Below are positions 1 to 5,968 of a stretch of 9,379 nucleotides of DNA, piece after piece. Source of the stretch: Desulfobulbus sp. GTDB taxonomy: Bacteria > Desulfobacterota > Desulfobulbia > Desulfobulbales > Desulfobulbaceae. Numbering within the stretch: position 1 is the first letter of the stretch; each line of letters begins with the position of its first letter. A program made the position numbers and the translations under genes. The notes under the pieces are model-generated. The model worked only from the letters and a program-made list of their open reading frames with translations, ran no database searches and had not been told where the DNA came from. The stretch is taken from NCBI GenBank assembly GCA_030600525.1, contig JAUVLX010000121.1, forward strand, positions 1 through 9,379, read 5' to 3'.

Positions 1-233
1 GGGCCAGATTTGGATGCGGTGATTGAACAAAACCGCAGGCATAGCAGGGCTACGTTGAGGATTTTGTGATTGAGTCGCATTCAAAGATGACCCGAAGATA
101 AGATGCAGGATCGGACAGGTTATTTATTTACATGCCCTAAGAGGATAGAACAAAGGCAAGAAGCTCTCACCCAAAAAACAAAGACGCACCTACTGTTCAC
201 AATCCACAGCAAGAACAGGTAAGGTGAGAAGTA
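1..233. other. Left-edge intergenic stretch, no supported gene
   Basis: No convincing coding region was found here. A plus-strand frame entering from the window edge stays open for 22 codons and stops at 67-69. A minus-strand frame is open from 123 to 1. Neither has enough length or a start to be called, though either could be the tail of something outside the window. Bases 28-66 can form an imperfect hairpin: CAAAA/TTTTG plus CC/GG as the outer stem, and TAGC-AGG-GCTA inside at 42-52. No terminator with a T tract was seen after the small gene that ends at 234. Confidence 0.5.
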
Positions 234-461
234 TCAGAAATTATTTTCCCTGTTCTTCTTGTTGGGCAAGAAGAAAAAAGAGACTGCCCAAAACACGGCA
301 ATCAGCAAAATTGCCCCTGCAACCAATCCATCAAGGGTACGTTCAAAGGGGGAAGCAACTCCGGCTGCAACTCGAAGATTGATGATCAACCACACCAGAA
401 CAACCAAACCGCCAGCAACAAGTCGAACTCTATTTTTTATACTCTTTTTACTCTCTGTCAT
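234..461 (-). CDS. Small membrane protein, two predicted helices, unknown function
   Basis: I do not recognise this 75-residue protein. It has a short basic N-terminus (residues 1-12, rich in K and R), a hydrophobic helix at about 13-35, a short charged link (SPFERTLDG, about 37-45), a second helix at about 44-66, and a basic tail (NKKNRENN). This is the look of a small inner-membrane hairpin protein, with both ends probably cytoplasmic by the positive-inside rule. The ATG at 461 follows a purine-rich GGACAGGA that sits very close to the start. It lies only 27 bases downstream of the pnt terminator, so it would need read-through or a promoter overlapping that terminator. The opposite-strand frame (259-549) is a shadow: the minus-strand product has the clearer membrane-protein pattern. 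Confidence 0.7.
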   Translation of the reverse strand: MTESKKSIKNRVRLVAGGLVVLVWLIINLRVAAGVASPFERTLDGLVAGAILLIAVFWAVSFFFLPNKKNRENNF

Positions 462-488
462 TATCCTGTCCCAAGCCCAGTGTCTTTT

Positions 489-533
489 AAAAAACCATTA
501 CCCGACAGAGGAAAACTCTCTGCCGGGTAATGG
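489..533 (-). terminator. Intrinsic terminator of the pnt operon
   Basis: A 16-bp stem with one mismatch is formed by 495-510 (CCATTACCCGACAGAG) and 518-533 (CTCTGCCGGGTAATGG), with a 7-base loop. Read on the minus strand it is followed at once by six T (489-494), the classic rho-independent form. It is the first strong terminator after pntB. On the plus strand no T run follows, so it acts in one direction. Confidence 0.88.
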
Positions 534-551
534 AAGAAATAGTCTTTAATC

Positions 552-724
552 GTAACTATTCAGCGAACAACAGAAACCTACTAGCCTTAACCTCGATCTG
601 TAACTATTCTGCAGTGCTCCAGATACGTACAAGCAGGCTGGATAACTATAGCAATACTCTATTTTCCTGCCTGAACGTGCGCAGAGGTAAGCGCAGACAC
701 CGTGGGGTGCTGCTGAATAGTTAC
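552..724. repeat. MITE-like element with perfect 13-bp inverted ends
   Basis: GTAACTATTCAGC at 552-564 is repeated exactly in reverse complement at 712-724, enclosing a 173-base segment with no coding capacity. Two further degenerate copies of the end sequence lie inside, at 600-612 and about 643-652. The bases just outside, CTTTAATC (544-551) and CTTTATC (725-731), look like an imperfect target duplication. The right flank includes the pntB stop codon (731-733). Without the element the pnt terminator would begin about 18 bases after the stop, a normal spacing, which supports insertion. The segment 685-702 (AGGTAAGCGCAGACACCG) recurs near 5825 and 5901. Ends that begin GTAA with 8-bp duplications are typical of the IS66 family, so a non-autonomous relative is possible but unproven. 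Confidence 0.55.
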
Positions 725-730
725 CTTTAT

Positions 731-2119
731 CTAACTTTTAAATTCTGCTACAAGAGCCTGGATTGATGCTTTTGCATCACCAAAGTACATCCGTGTATTA
801 TCACCAAAAAACAAGGCGTTCTGGATACCGGCAAAGCCTGGGTTCATGGAACGTTTAAGTACAATGACAGTCTTGGCGCGGTGGGTCTCAATGATGGGCA
901 TCCCGTAGATAGGGCTGTTTTCATCATCAAGTGCGGCAGGGTTGACTACGTCATTAGCCCCGATGACCACGCATACATCAACGGTATCCATACGCGGATT
1001 AATATCATCCATCTCAACCAACTGGTCATAGGGCACATTAGCCTCGGCCAGGAGCACGTTCATATGGCCTGGCATTCGCCCGGCGACAGGATGGATTGCA
1101 TAGGATACTTCTGTGTCATTTTCCTCCAGCAAGTCACCCAACTCACGCACTACATGCTGCGCTTGGGCTACTGCAAGTCCATATCCAGGTACAAAAGCAA
1201 CAGAATCTGCAGCTTCGAGAATATAGTACACATCTTCTGCAGTGGCTGGTCTGATTTCACCCTGCGGTCCGTCGTCACTAGTACCACTGGTGGCAGTCTT
1301 TGTACCAAATCCAGAAAAGAGGACATTGGCCAGAGAACGGTTCATGGCCTTGCACATAATTTTGGTAAGGACAATACCGCTGGCACCGACCAACGCACCG
1401 GCAACAATGAGGATATTATTGGAGATAACGAATCCGGCGGCACAGGCAGCAAGACCAGAATAGCTATTGAGCAAGGAAATGACCACCGGCATGTCAGCAC
1501 CACCGATGGGAATGACAGAGGTCACACCAAAGGCAAGTGCGATCAGCAAAATGACCATAAAAAACAGGTAGCCGACCCATGATCCTGGAACAGCACAAAA
1601 AATAGCTGCCGAGCCTATGGCACCAGCCAAGATCGCACCATTAATGATATGCTGGCCTTTGAAGACGACCGCCTGCTGGGAAATTTTGCCGCTTAATTTA
1701 CCAAAGGCAACCATTGAACCGGTAAAAGTGACGCCACCGATAAATGCTGACACAAAGGCAATCGCAGCAAGAAAAGGAGACATCTGCGGGTGTTGATGAT
1801 ATGCACCCCAGGCCAGGATCAAACTCGATATACCACCAAATCCGTTGAAGAGGGCCACCATTTCCGGCATGGAAGTCATTTCTACCTTGTAAGCAGCAAA
1901 CAGACCAATGGAGCCACCGATAGCACCCCCAAGGATAATCCATTTGTAATCAAGCCCGCTGGCCAGCAAGGTTACGACGATCGCCAGCAGCATGCCAAGT
2001 GCAGAAATAAGATTACCCTTACGTGCAGTCGCGGGCGAACTGAGCATTTTTAAACCAAAAATAAACAGCGCCGCTGAGATTACGTAAGCAAAATTAATAC
2101 CTAGCGCACCCAAGTTCAT
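731..2119 (-). CDS. pntB: NAD(P) transhydrogenase subunit beta (PntB)
   Basis: This is the beta subunit of proton-translocating transhydrogenase (EC 7.1.1.1), an inner-membrane enzyme that drives hydride transfer from NADH to NADP+ with the proton gradient. The length of 462 residues equals that of E. coli PntB. The N-terminal ~270 residues are a run of membrane helices (domain II), including the conserved GGADMPVV at 206-213 and NSYSG at 218-222. The C-terminal NADP(H)-binding domain III carries GYGLAVAQAQ (312-321), HPVAGRMPGHMNVLLAEA (343-360), GANDVVNPAA (387-396), KRSMNPGFAG (422-431) and GDAKA (447-451). The ATG overlaps the pntAB stop as ATGA, implying translational coupling. All expected motifs are intact. 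A repeat element begins right after the stop. Confidence 0.98.
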   Translation of the reverse strand: MNLGALGINFAYVISAALFIFGLKMLSSPATARKGNLISALGMLLAIVVTLLASGLDYKWIILGGAIGGSIGLFAAYKVEMTSMPEMVALFNGFGGISSLILAWGAYHQHPQMSPFLAAIAFVSAFIGGVTFTGSMVAFGKLSGKISQQAVVFKGQHIINGAILAGAIGSAAIFCAVPGSWVGYLFFMVILLIALAFGVTSVIPIGGADMPVVISLLNSYSGLAACAAGFVISNNILIVAGALVGASGIVLTKIMCKAMNRSLANVLFSGFGTKTATSGTSDDGPQGEIRPATAEDVYYILEAADSVAFVPGYGLAVAQAQHVVRELGDLLEENDTEVSYAIHPVAGRMPGHMNVLLAEANVPYDQLVEMDDINPRMDTVDVCVVIGANDVVNPAALDDENSPIYGMPIIETHRAKTVIVLKRSMNPGFAGIQNALFFGDNTRMYFGDAKASIQALVAEFKS

Positions 2120-2409
2120 TTGGAATCTCCCTGATCTTTCTTCTTGAACATTTCAAGCATTCTGTTGGTCACAGCGTACCCGCCGACAACATTGATAGTG
2201 GCAAAGATGACGGCCAAAGTCCCCAGAAACGCAGCAAAACCCGGGCTGTCTGTTTTCAAAGAAGCCAATGCGCCGATTAGGGTAATACCCGAAATTGCAT
2301 TCGAGGCAGACATCAAGGGGGTATGCAGAGTTGAAGGGACCTTTGAGATCAGCTCAAAGCCTAGAAAAATGGCCAGGACAAAAACAAATGTTAAATATAC
2401 GGCTTCCAT
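2116..2409 (-). CDS. pntAB: NAD(P) transhydrogenase subunit alpha part 2 (PntAB)
   Basis: This is the small membrane subunit of the three-gene form of transhydrogenase. It supplies the helices that form the C-terminus of the fused alpha subunit in E. coli. From the ATG at 2409 it is 97 residues. Hydrophobic segments lie at about 4-20, 30-50 and 57-80, with the family-typical TLHTPLMSASNAISG stretch at about 27-41, and a lysine-rich tail. A GTG at 2421 would add four residues (MRSG), but I prefer ATG 2409 because a strong GAGGAG Shine-Dalgarno at 2414-2419, overlapping the pntAA stop, is correctly spaced for it. The stop (2116-2118) overlaps the pntB start. It acts in the inner membrane with PntB. 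Confidence 0.95.
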   Translation of the reverse strand: MEAVYLTFVFVLAIFLGFELISKVPSTLHTPLMSASNAISGITLIGALASLKTDSPGFAAFLGTLAVIFATINVVGGYAVTNRMLEMFKKKDQGDSK

Positions 2410-2417
2410 TCCACTCC

Positions 2418-3554
2418 TCACTTATTCATAATAGACTTGTACATCTCGCTGAAAACCTCACCGTTATGCGTGATGAGCGATCCTTTGATGATATCGTCGT
2501 CTAAATTAAGATCAAATTGCTTGGTTTCCTTATCCCAGAAGTGTTCGATAAAATTGCCAAGGTTTGCAGAATACACCTGACTGGCTGTTTCGGCCACTCG
2601 ACCAGGCAGATTGCCAAGTCCTACAACCTTTACGCCGGCAATCTCTACAATTTTATCAAGCTCCGAGCCTTCAACATTGCCGCCAGTCTCCACCGCCATA
2701 TCAACGATGACCGACCCCGGTTGCATCTGTTCGATCATTGTCTGATCAACAATTCGAGGGGCAGGTCTACCGAAAAGCTGTGCAGTGGTAATGACAATAT
2801 CTGCCTGAGCGCAGGCCTTGGCCATACCCTGTTTCTGCATCTCCATCTGTTCTGGAGTGAGCTGTACAGCATAACCGTCCTTGGTTTGCCCGGTCTCTCC
2901 GAGGTCCACTTTGACAAACTTGGCCCCCAGTGATTTTACCTGCTCTTCCACAACCGGCCTAGTATCAAAAGCCTCAACCCTGGCACCAAGACGCTTGGCT
3001 GTAGCAATGGCCTGCAATCCGGCTACACCAACACCGATAATAAACACCTTGGCTGGTTTAATCGTTCCGGCAGGCGTAGTCATCATCGGCAGAATCTTAT
3101 CAAGTTGCTCTGCACCTAAAACAACAGCGATATACCCGCCCAGGTTTGCCTGGGAACTCAGGACATCCATTTTCTGGGCAATGGTAGTACGCGGAATCAT
3201 CTCCAAACTGAACCCGTTAACACCGGCCTCAACCATGGCGTTTACAAGAGGTTCTTCGTTGAATGGATCGAGATAACTAATATGAAGGGCATCCTTTTTC
3301 ATCAGCCCTATTTCTTCCACAGGCGGTTTACGCAACCTGAGGATGATATCACTGCTTTTCAACAGGTCTTCCCTATCCTCACCAACAGTGGCTCCAACAT
3401 CAGTATAGTCCGAATCATCAAACCGACAACTCAAGCCCACACCCGTCTCGATAACTACGTCAGCACCCAACTTCACCAGTTTTCCTACAGTGGCAGGAAT
3501 CAAAGGCACTCGATTTTCACCTGCATGCACTTCTTTCATCACCGCTATTTTCAT
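2418..3554 (-). CDS. pntAA: NAD(P) transhydrogenase subunit alpha part 1 (PntAA)
   Basis: This is the soluble NAD(H)-binding domain I of transhydrogenase, related to alanine dehydrogenase; at 378 residues it has the usual length for the split form. The N-terminal domain has the MKEVHAGENRVPLIP opening. The PRTTIAQKMDVLSSQAN stretch (121-137) contains R122, Q127 and D130, spaced like the R-Q-D loop described in Rhodospirillum rubrum. The Rossmann motif GVGVAGLQA is at 174-182, and the mobile loop with its tyrosine is around TKDGYA (224-229). Its ATG at 3554 is preceded by a strong GAGAGGAG Shine-Dalgarno. It is first in the operon; the next gene starts 8 bases after its stop. A 414-base spacer lies upstream. 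Confidence 0.98.
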   Translation of the reverse strand: MKIAVMKEVHAGENRVPLIPATVGKLVKLGADVVIETGVGLSCRFDDSDYTDVGATVGEDREDLLKSSDIILRLRKPPVEEIGLMKKDALHISYLDPFNEEPLVNAMVEAGVNGFSLEMIPRTTIAQKMDVLSSQANLGGYIAVVLGAEQLDKILPMMTTPAGTIKPAKVFIIGVGVAGLQAIATAKRLGARVEAFDTRPVVEEQVKSLGAKFVKVDLGETGQTKDGYAVQLTPEQMEMQKQGMAKACAQADIVITTAQLFGRPAPRIVDQTMIEQMQPGSVIVDMAVETGGNVEGSELDKIVEIAGVKVVGLGNLPGRVAETASQVYSANLGNFIEHFWDKETKQFDLNLDDDIIKGSLITHNGEVFSEMYKSIMNK

Positions 3555-3732
3555 ACAATAACTCCTCTCTTAAACGAAGATGGTAGCGATAAAGACTAAA
3601 GAATTACGAAACTGAACAGACCTTTCCAACTCAATATCACATGACCTTACACGCGGCTAAAAAAAGCCACTCACCAAAACATGAGCCTTCTTTTCTTGGG
3701 GCGTGAAAGAAAATTGAAAAGAATCCTACGAT

Positions 3733-3754
3733 GTGCAAATTATGCGATTTGCAC
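3733..3754. promoter_or_regulatory. Palindrome in the pnt leader, operator or hairpin
   Basis: GTGCAAAT and ATTTGCAC form perfect 8-bp arms around a 6-base spacer. The site lies roughly 40-60 bases downstream of the start point inferred from the candidate promoter at 3799-3828. It could therefore be a dimeric repressor site or an RNA hairpin in the leader. No T tract follows directly, so it is not a standard terminator. I cannot name a regulator for it. Confidence 0.45.
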
Positions 3755-3798
3755 CTTGGGACAGCCGTAATCTTCTAAAATTAACTTGAAAAATCATC

Positions 3799-3828
3799 AA
3801 TCTAGCGGTTACGCACTGCAGCTGTCAA
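3799..3828 (-). promoter_or_regulatory. Candidate sigma-70 promoter of the pnt operon
   Basis: On the minus strand a perfect TTGACA (3828-3823) is followed after 18 bases by TAGATT (3804-3799), four of six matches to TATAAT. Transcription would start near 3792, giving a leader of about 238 bases before pntAA. Confidence 0.45.
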
Positions 3829-3968
3829 GGGAAATCGTCAGCCATACACACCCTTCATCAGAGAGACATCATCAAGAAAAGGAACGCCCTCTTTCCTGAC
3901 TATACTTGTGGATTATTTATTCTGAAAACAGGCTGGAGACTACTCCCCAAAAACACGACAACGAGAAA

Positions 3969-5435
3969 TCAAGCGTCTTTCTCTTGCTCTGAAGCAGCAA
4001 GCACAGTGAGCAAGCGTTCGTGGATATTATCAAATCCGCCGTTTGAAAGGACAGCAATCACATCACCATCCTTAGCGACAGTGGCTATATGGTTAATAAT
4101 GGCATCGGTATCCTGGAAATAAGCAGCCTCCAGCCCTTTCCTCTTCAGGTCTTTAACCAGGGTAATAGAAGAAAACTGCTGTTTTATTGGAATATCTTCA
4201 AGTGGGACATGTTCACGCACGATAACCTGATCAGCTCCTTGAAAAGCTACAGCATAATCCTGCTGAAAAATTGATCTCCGACTTGAATTTGTACGGGGTT
4301 CAAAAATAATAATCAACCTACTCTCCGGCCATGCCATACGCAACGCCTTGACGGTTTCCGTCACAGCCGTGGGATGATGGGCGAAATCATCTACAATGGT
4401 TACACCAGCAGCACATCCCCGTATTTGCTGTCGCCGTTTTACCCCTTCAAAAGTGGCAAGTCCCTGTCGAACAGCATCAAGTGGAAATCCAAGGTGGTGT
4501 AGAAGAGCAATGACAGCCGTGGCATTGAGCACGTTATGAACGCCTGGCATGGGCAGGGTAAACTCACCGACATTTTTTCGGTCATAAGCCAAGGTAAAAG
4601 TAGTGGACAGGCCGTGTGGAATTACCTCTTTTACCTGCCAACGGCAATTATCCTGTAAACCATAGCCCACAACCGGACATCGTGCATGTCCAACCAACTC
4701 ACGAACGACTTCATCGTCGGTGTGGGCTACCAACAGACCATGGGGAGGGATTCGTTCAATAAATTCTGTAAAGGAGGCTTTTATTGCCTCAAGATCGGCA
4801 AAGATATCCGCGTGATCAAATTCTACGGAGGTCAGAATTGCGCATTCCGGCCTGTAATGGTGGAACTTTGAAACCTTGTTAAAAAAGGCAGTATCGTATT
4901 CGTCGCCTTCCACCACAAAATAGGGCGCTTGACTGATATTAAAATTACTGCCAAAGGCTTCAACAATCCCGCCAATCATAAACCCAGGAGTACTACCTGC
5001 ACGATGGAGAGTAGTCGCTAACAACGACGAAGTTGTTGTTTTCCCATGGGTACCGGTAACAACTAATGATCGATGCCCGGTAAGAAAAAATTCGCCCAGT
5101 GCTTGGGGCATGGAAAGGTAGGGAATCTGATGCTCGGCAAGGGCTATAGCTTCAGGATTGGTAGCACGAACAACGTTGCCGACGATAACAAGATTCGGGG
5201 TATCTTCCAGGTTTTCAGCGCAATATCCCTCTTGTACCTCAATGCCACATTCCGCTAAAAAATCGGACATGGGTGGGTACACATTCTGGTCAGAACCGGT
5301 AATACGATAGCCCTCATGCTTGAGCATACCGGCCATAGCAGCCATTCCAGTACCACAGATACCTATAATGTGGATATGGTGGGGATTATCAGGACAGTAG
5401 TTACGTGCAGGATCCAATGTTGTAGCCTGGCTCAT
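3969..5435 (-). CDS. mpl: UDP-MurNAc:tripeptide ligase Mpl (murein recycling)
   Basis: Mpl (EC 6.3.2.45) joins recycled L-Ala-gamma-D-Glu-meso-DAP to UDP-MurNAc in the cytoplasm, saving new peptide synthesis. The 488 residues follow the Mur ligase plan. The N-terminal UDP-binding domain has GICGTGM (25-31) and TGSDQNVYPPM (46-56). The central ATPase domain has the P-loop GTHGKTTT (128-135), EGDEYDTAFF (176-185) and EFDHADIF (205-212). The C-terminal domain has GVHNVLNATA (298-307), DDFAHHPTA (349-357), EPRTNSSRR (379-387) and SNGGFDNIH (464-472). The set EGDEYD, DDFAHHP and SNGGF matches Mpl rather than MurC. It has about 20 extra N-terminal residues before the first strand compared with E. 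coli Mpl. The start overlaps the stop of the preceding 64-residue gene (ATGA) and has no clear Shine-Dalgarno of its own, so translation is probably coupled. Confidence 0.95.
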   Translation of the reverse strand: MSQATTLDPARNYCPDNPHHIHIIGICGTGMAAMAGMLKHEGYRITGSDQNVYPPMSDFLAECGIEVQEGYCAENLEDTPNLVIVGNVVRATNPEAIALAEHQIPYLSMPQALGEFFLTGHRSLVVTGTHGKTTTSSLLATTLHRAGSTPGFMIGGIVEAFGSNFNISQAPYFVVEGDEYDTAFFNKVSKFHHYRPECAILTSVEFDHADIFADLEAIKASFTEFIERIPPHGLLVAHTDDEVVRELVGHARCPVVGYGLQDNCRWQVKEVIPHGLSTTFTLAYDRKNVGEFTLPMPGVHNVLNATAVIALLHHLGFPLDAVRQGLATFEGVKRRQQIRGCAAGVTIVDDFAHHPTAVTETVKALRMAWPESRLIIIFEPRTNSSRRSIFQQDYAVAFQGADQVIVREHVPLEDIPIKQQFSSITLVKDLKRKGLEAAYFQDTDAIINHIATVAKDGDVIAVLSNGGFDNIHERLLTVLAASEQEKDA

Positions 5436-5626
5436 TCTGAATGCACCGATCGTTTAACGGCCTTGTATACCTGATCAAAGGTTTCTGCAAAATTACCGGG
5501 TGTCAGTCTGCCCACCTCGATAAATTTAACCACTATTTCCTTAGCTCCTTTAAAAATAGCCTCATCGGTTACCGGACGATGAAATTGCTGAGAATTTTTA
5601 TCTTCGTTTTTCACAGTATCCCTCAT
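5432..5626 (-). CDS. Small helical protein coupled to mpl, unknown function
   Basis: This 64-residue soluble protein has no family I can name with confidence. A polar N-terminus (1-19) is followed by two predicted amphipathic helices, about 20-38 (DEAIFKGAKEIVVKFIEVG) and 43-60 (GNFAETFDQVYKAVKRSV), joined by a short RLTPG turn. The arrangement resembles small helical dimerisation modules, such as the N-terminal part of MucR/Ros regulators, but it has no zinc finger or other DNA-binding part; this likeness is only an impression. Its ATG at 5626 has a strong GAGGAGT Shine-Dalgarno, and its stop overlaps the mpl ATG, so the two are very likely one translation-coupled operon. A terminator lies directly upstream in the leader. 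Confidence 0.75.
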   Translation of the reverse strand: MRDTVKNEDKNSQQFHRPVTDEAIFKGAKEIVVKFIEVGRLTPGNFAETFDQVYKAVKRSVHSE

Positions 5627-5644
5627 GGATTGTACTCCTCGACG

Positions 5645-5701
5645 AAAAAAACCCCTGTTACTGGAAGAAGGCCAATTCTTAACCAGGTGTAACAGGGGTT
5701 T
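5645..5701 (-). terminator. Intrinsic terminator/attenuator in the mpl operon leader
   Basis: A perfect 13-bp stem is formed by 5649-5661 (AAACCCCTGTTAC) and 5689-5701, extended by TGG/CCA (5662-5664 with 5683-5685) after a 3-base bulge. On the minus strand it is followed by an uninterrupted run of seven T (5651-5645). The hairpin ends just before the Shine-Dalgarno of the 64-residue gene, leaving no room for a separate promoter after it. It therefore either ends upstream transcripts while the operon relies on read-through, or works as a leader attenuator. The second reading is supported by a competing upstream segment at 5713-5728 and a promoter at 5768-5795. Confidence 0.85.
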
Positions 5702-5712
5702 CCAATCTCACA

Positions 5713-5728
5713 CGAAAAAAACCTGTTA
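5713..5728 (-). promoter_or_regulatory. Candidate antiterminator segment in the mpl leader
   Basis: Plus-strand CGAAAAAAACCTGTTA here nearly duplicates 5643-5660, CGAAAAAAACC(CC)TGTTA, both with exactly seven A. In the minus-strand RNA this segment (UAACAGGUUU) can pair with the 5' arm of the terminator (AAACCCCUGUUA, 5701-5690). The result is a 10-bp helix with a 2-base bulge that would block the terminator. The alternative pairing is read from the sequence; its use in the cell is inference. Confidence 0.5.
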
Positions 5729-5767
5729 AGCACTTTTCGGGAGAATTACTTACAACCAACAATGGTA

Positions 5768-5795
5768 AATATATTTAAAAAATAGCTCGTGTCTA
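5768..5795 (-). promoter_or_regulatory. Candidate sigma-70 promoter of the 64-aa/mpl operon
   Basis: On the minus strand TAGACA (5795-5790; five of six to TTGACA) is followed after 16 A/T-rich bases by TATATT (5773-5768; five of six to TATAAT). The inferred start near 5761 gives a leader of about 135 bases that contains both the antiterminator-like segment and the terminator. Confidence 0.55.
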
Positions 5796-5824
5796 TCCCA
5801 AAAAGAGGCCTTTGCTTCGAGAGC

Positions 5825-5901
5825 AGGTAAGCGCCAGACTCCGAGGCATGTGTAAAATTTTACCACAGGCATATAGTTGATATCGGAGTCTACGCTTACC
5901 T
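5825..5901. repeat. Inverted-repeat element related to the one after pntB
   Basis: AGGTAAGCG-CC-AGACTCCGA (5825-5844) is repeated in reverse at 5883-5901, giving 9+9 bp arms with a small internal mismatch loop around 38 bases. The loop contains a 12-bp palindrome, GTAAAATTTTAC (5852-5863). CTCCGAGG followed by TAAAATTTT occurs twice in the same direction (5839-5861 and 5900-5917). The arm sequence matches 685-702, in the element downstream of pntB, with one or two changes. No coding capacity, and no clear duplication of the flanks. It may be a small palindromic or MITE-like repeat. Confidence 0.55.
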
Positions 5902-5968
5902 CCGAGGATAAAATTTTTAACCATAGCGCCGCTATCGGGCGTAAATACCTTTTTTGGACGTGTACGAC

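Larger units (their letters stand above)
3555..3968 (-). other. mpl-pntAA spacer: pnt leader and promoter region
   Basis: This 414-base stretch separates mpl from the transhydrogenase operon and holds no supported gene. It carries a candidate promoter (3799-3828), a palindrome (3733-3754) and the pntAA Shine-Dalgarno. Nearer pntAA the transcript would contain a weak CTCA/TGAG hairpin followed by seven T on the minus strand (about 3658-3686), too weak to call a terminator. After the mpl stop there is only a 4-bp hairpin (GGAG-TAGT-CTCC, 3935-3946) with a poor T tract, so the mpl transcript end is not clearly marked. Confidence 0.6.
5704..5968. other. Spacer with repeats and mpl operon leader start
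   Basis: No gene is seen in these 265 bases. From the right they hold a short palindrome, ATAGCG-C-CGCTAT (5923-5935), the inverted-repeat element at 5825-5901, the candidate promoter at 5768-5795, and the first part of the mpl leader with the antiterminator-like segment at 5713-5728. No strong terminator with a T run follows the secreted-protein gene that ends at 5969, although the large inverted repeat could slow or end transcription. Confidence 0.6.

Noticed and set aside
165..229. TCTCACC/GGTGAGA inverted repeat as a terminator for the 75-aa gene
   Set aside because: The T run lies before the 3' arm rather than after it and the loop is over 50 bases.
881..1582. 233-codon open frame on the plus strand
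   Set aside because: Lies wholly opposite pntB, whose motifs and length are unmistakable; the translated product shows no domain pattern.
3935..3946. GGAG-TAGT-CTCC hairpin after the mpl stop as a terminator
   Set aside because: Only 4 bp of stem and the T-rich stretch begins several bases later; too weak to call.
5623..5733. 36-codon GTG frame running through the mpl leader terminator and stopping at the 64-aa gene start
   Set aside because: No Shine-Dalgarno before the GTG and no leader-peptide codon bias; the frame probably stays open by chance.
5827..5899. Intact IS66-type mini-element bounded by GTAAGCG ends
   Set aside because: The flanking 8-mers (GAGAGCAG and CTCCGAGG) do not match, and the similarity to the other copy continues beyond the supposed end, so these are not proven element boundaries.
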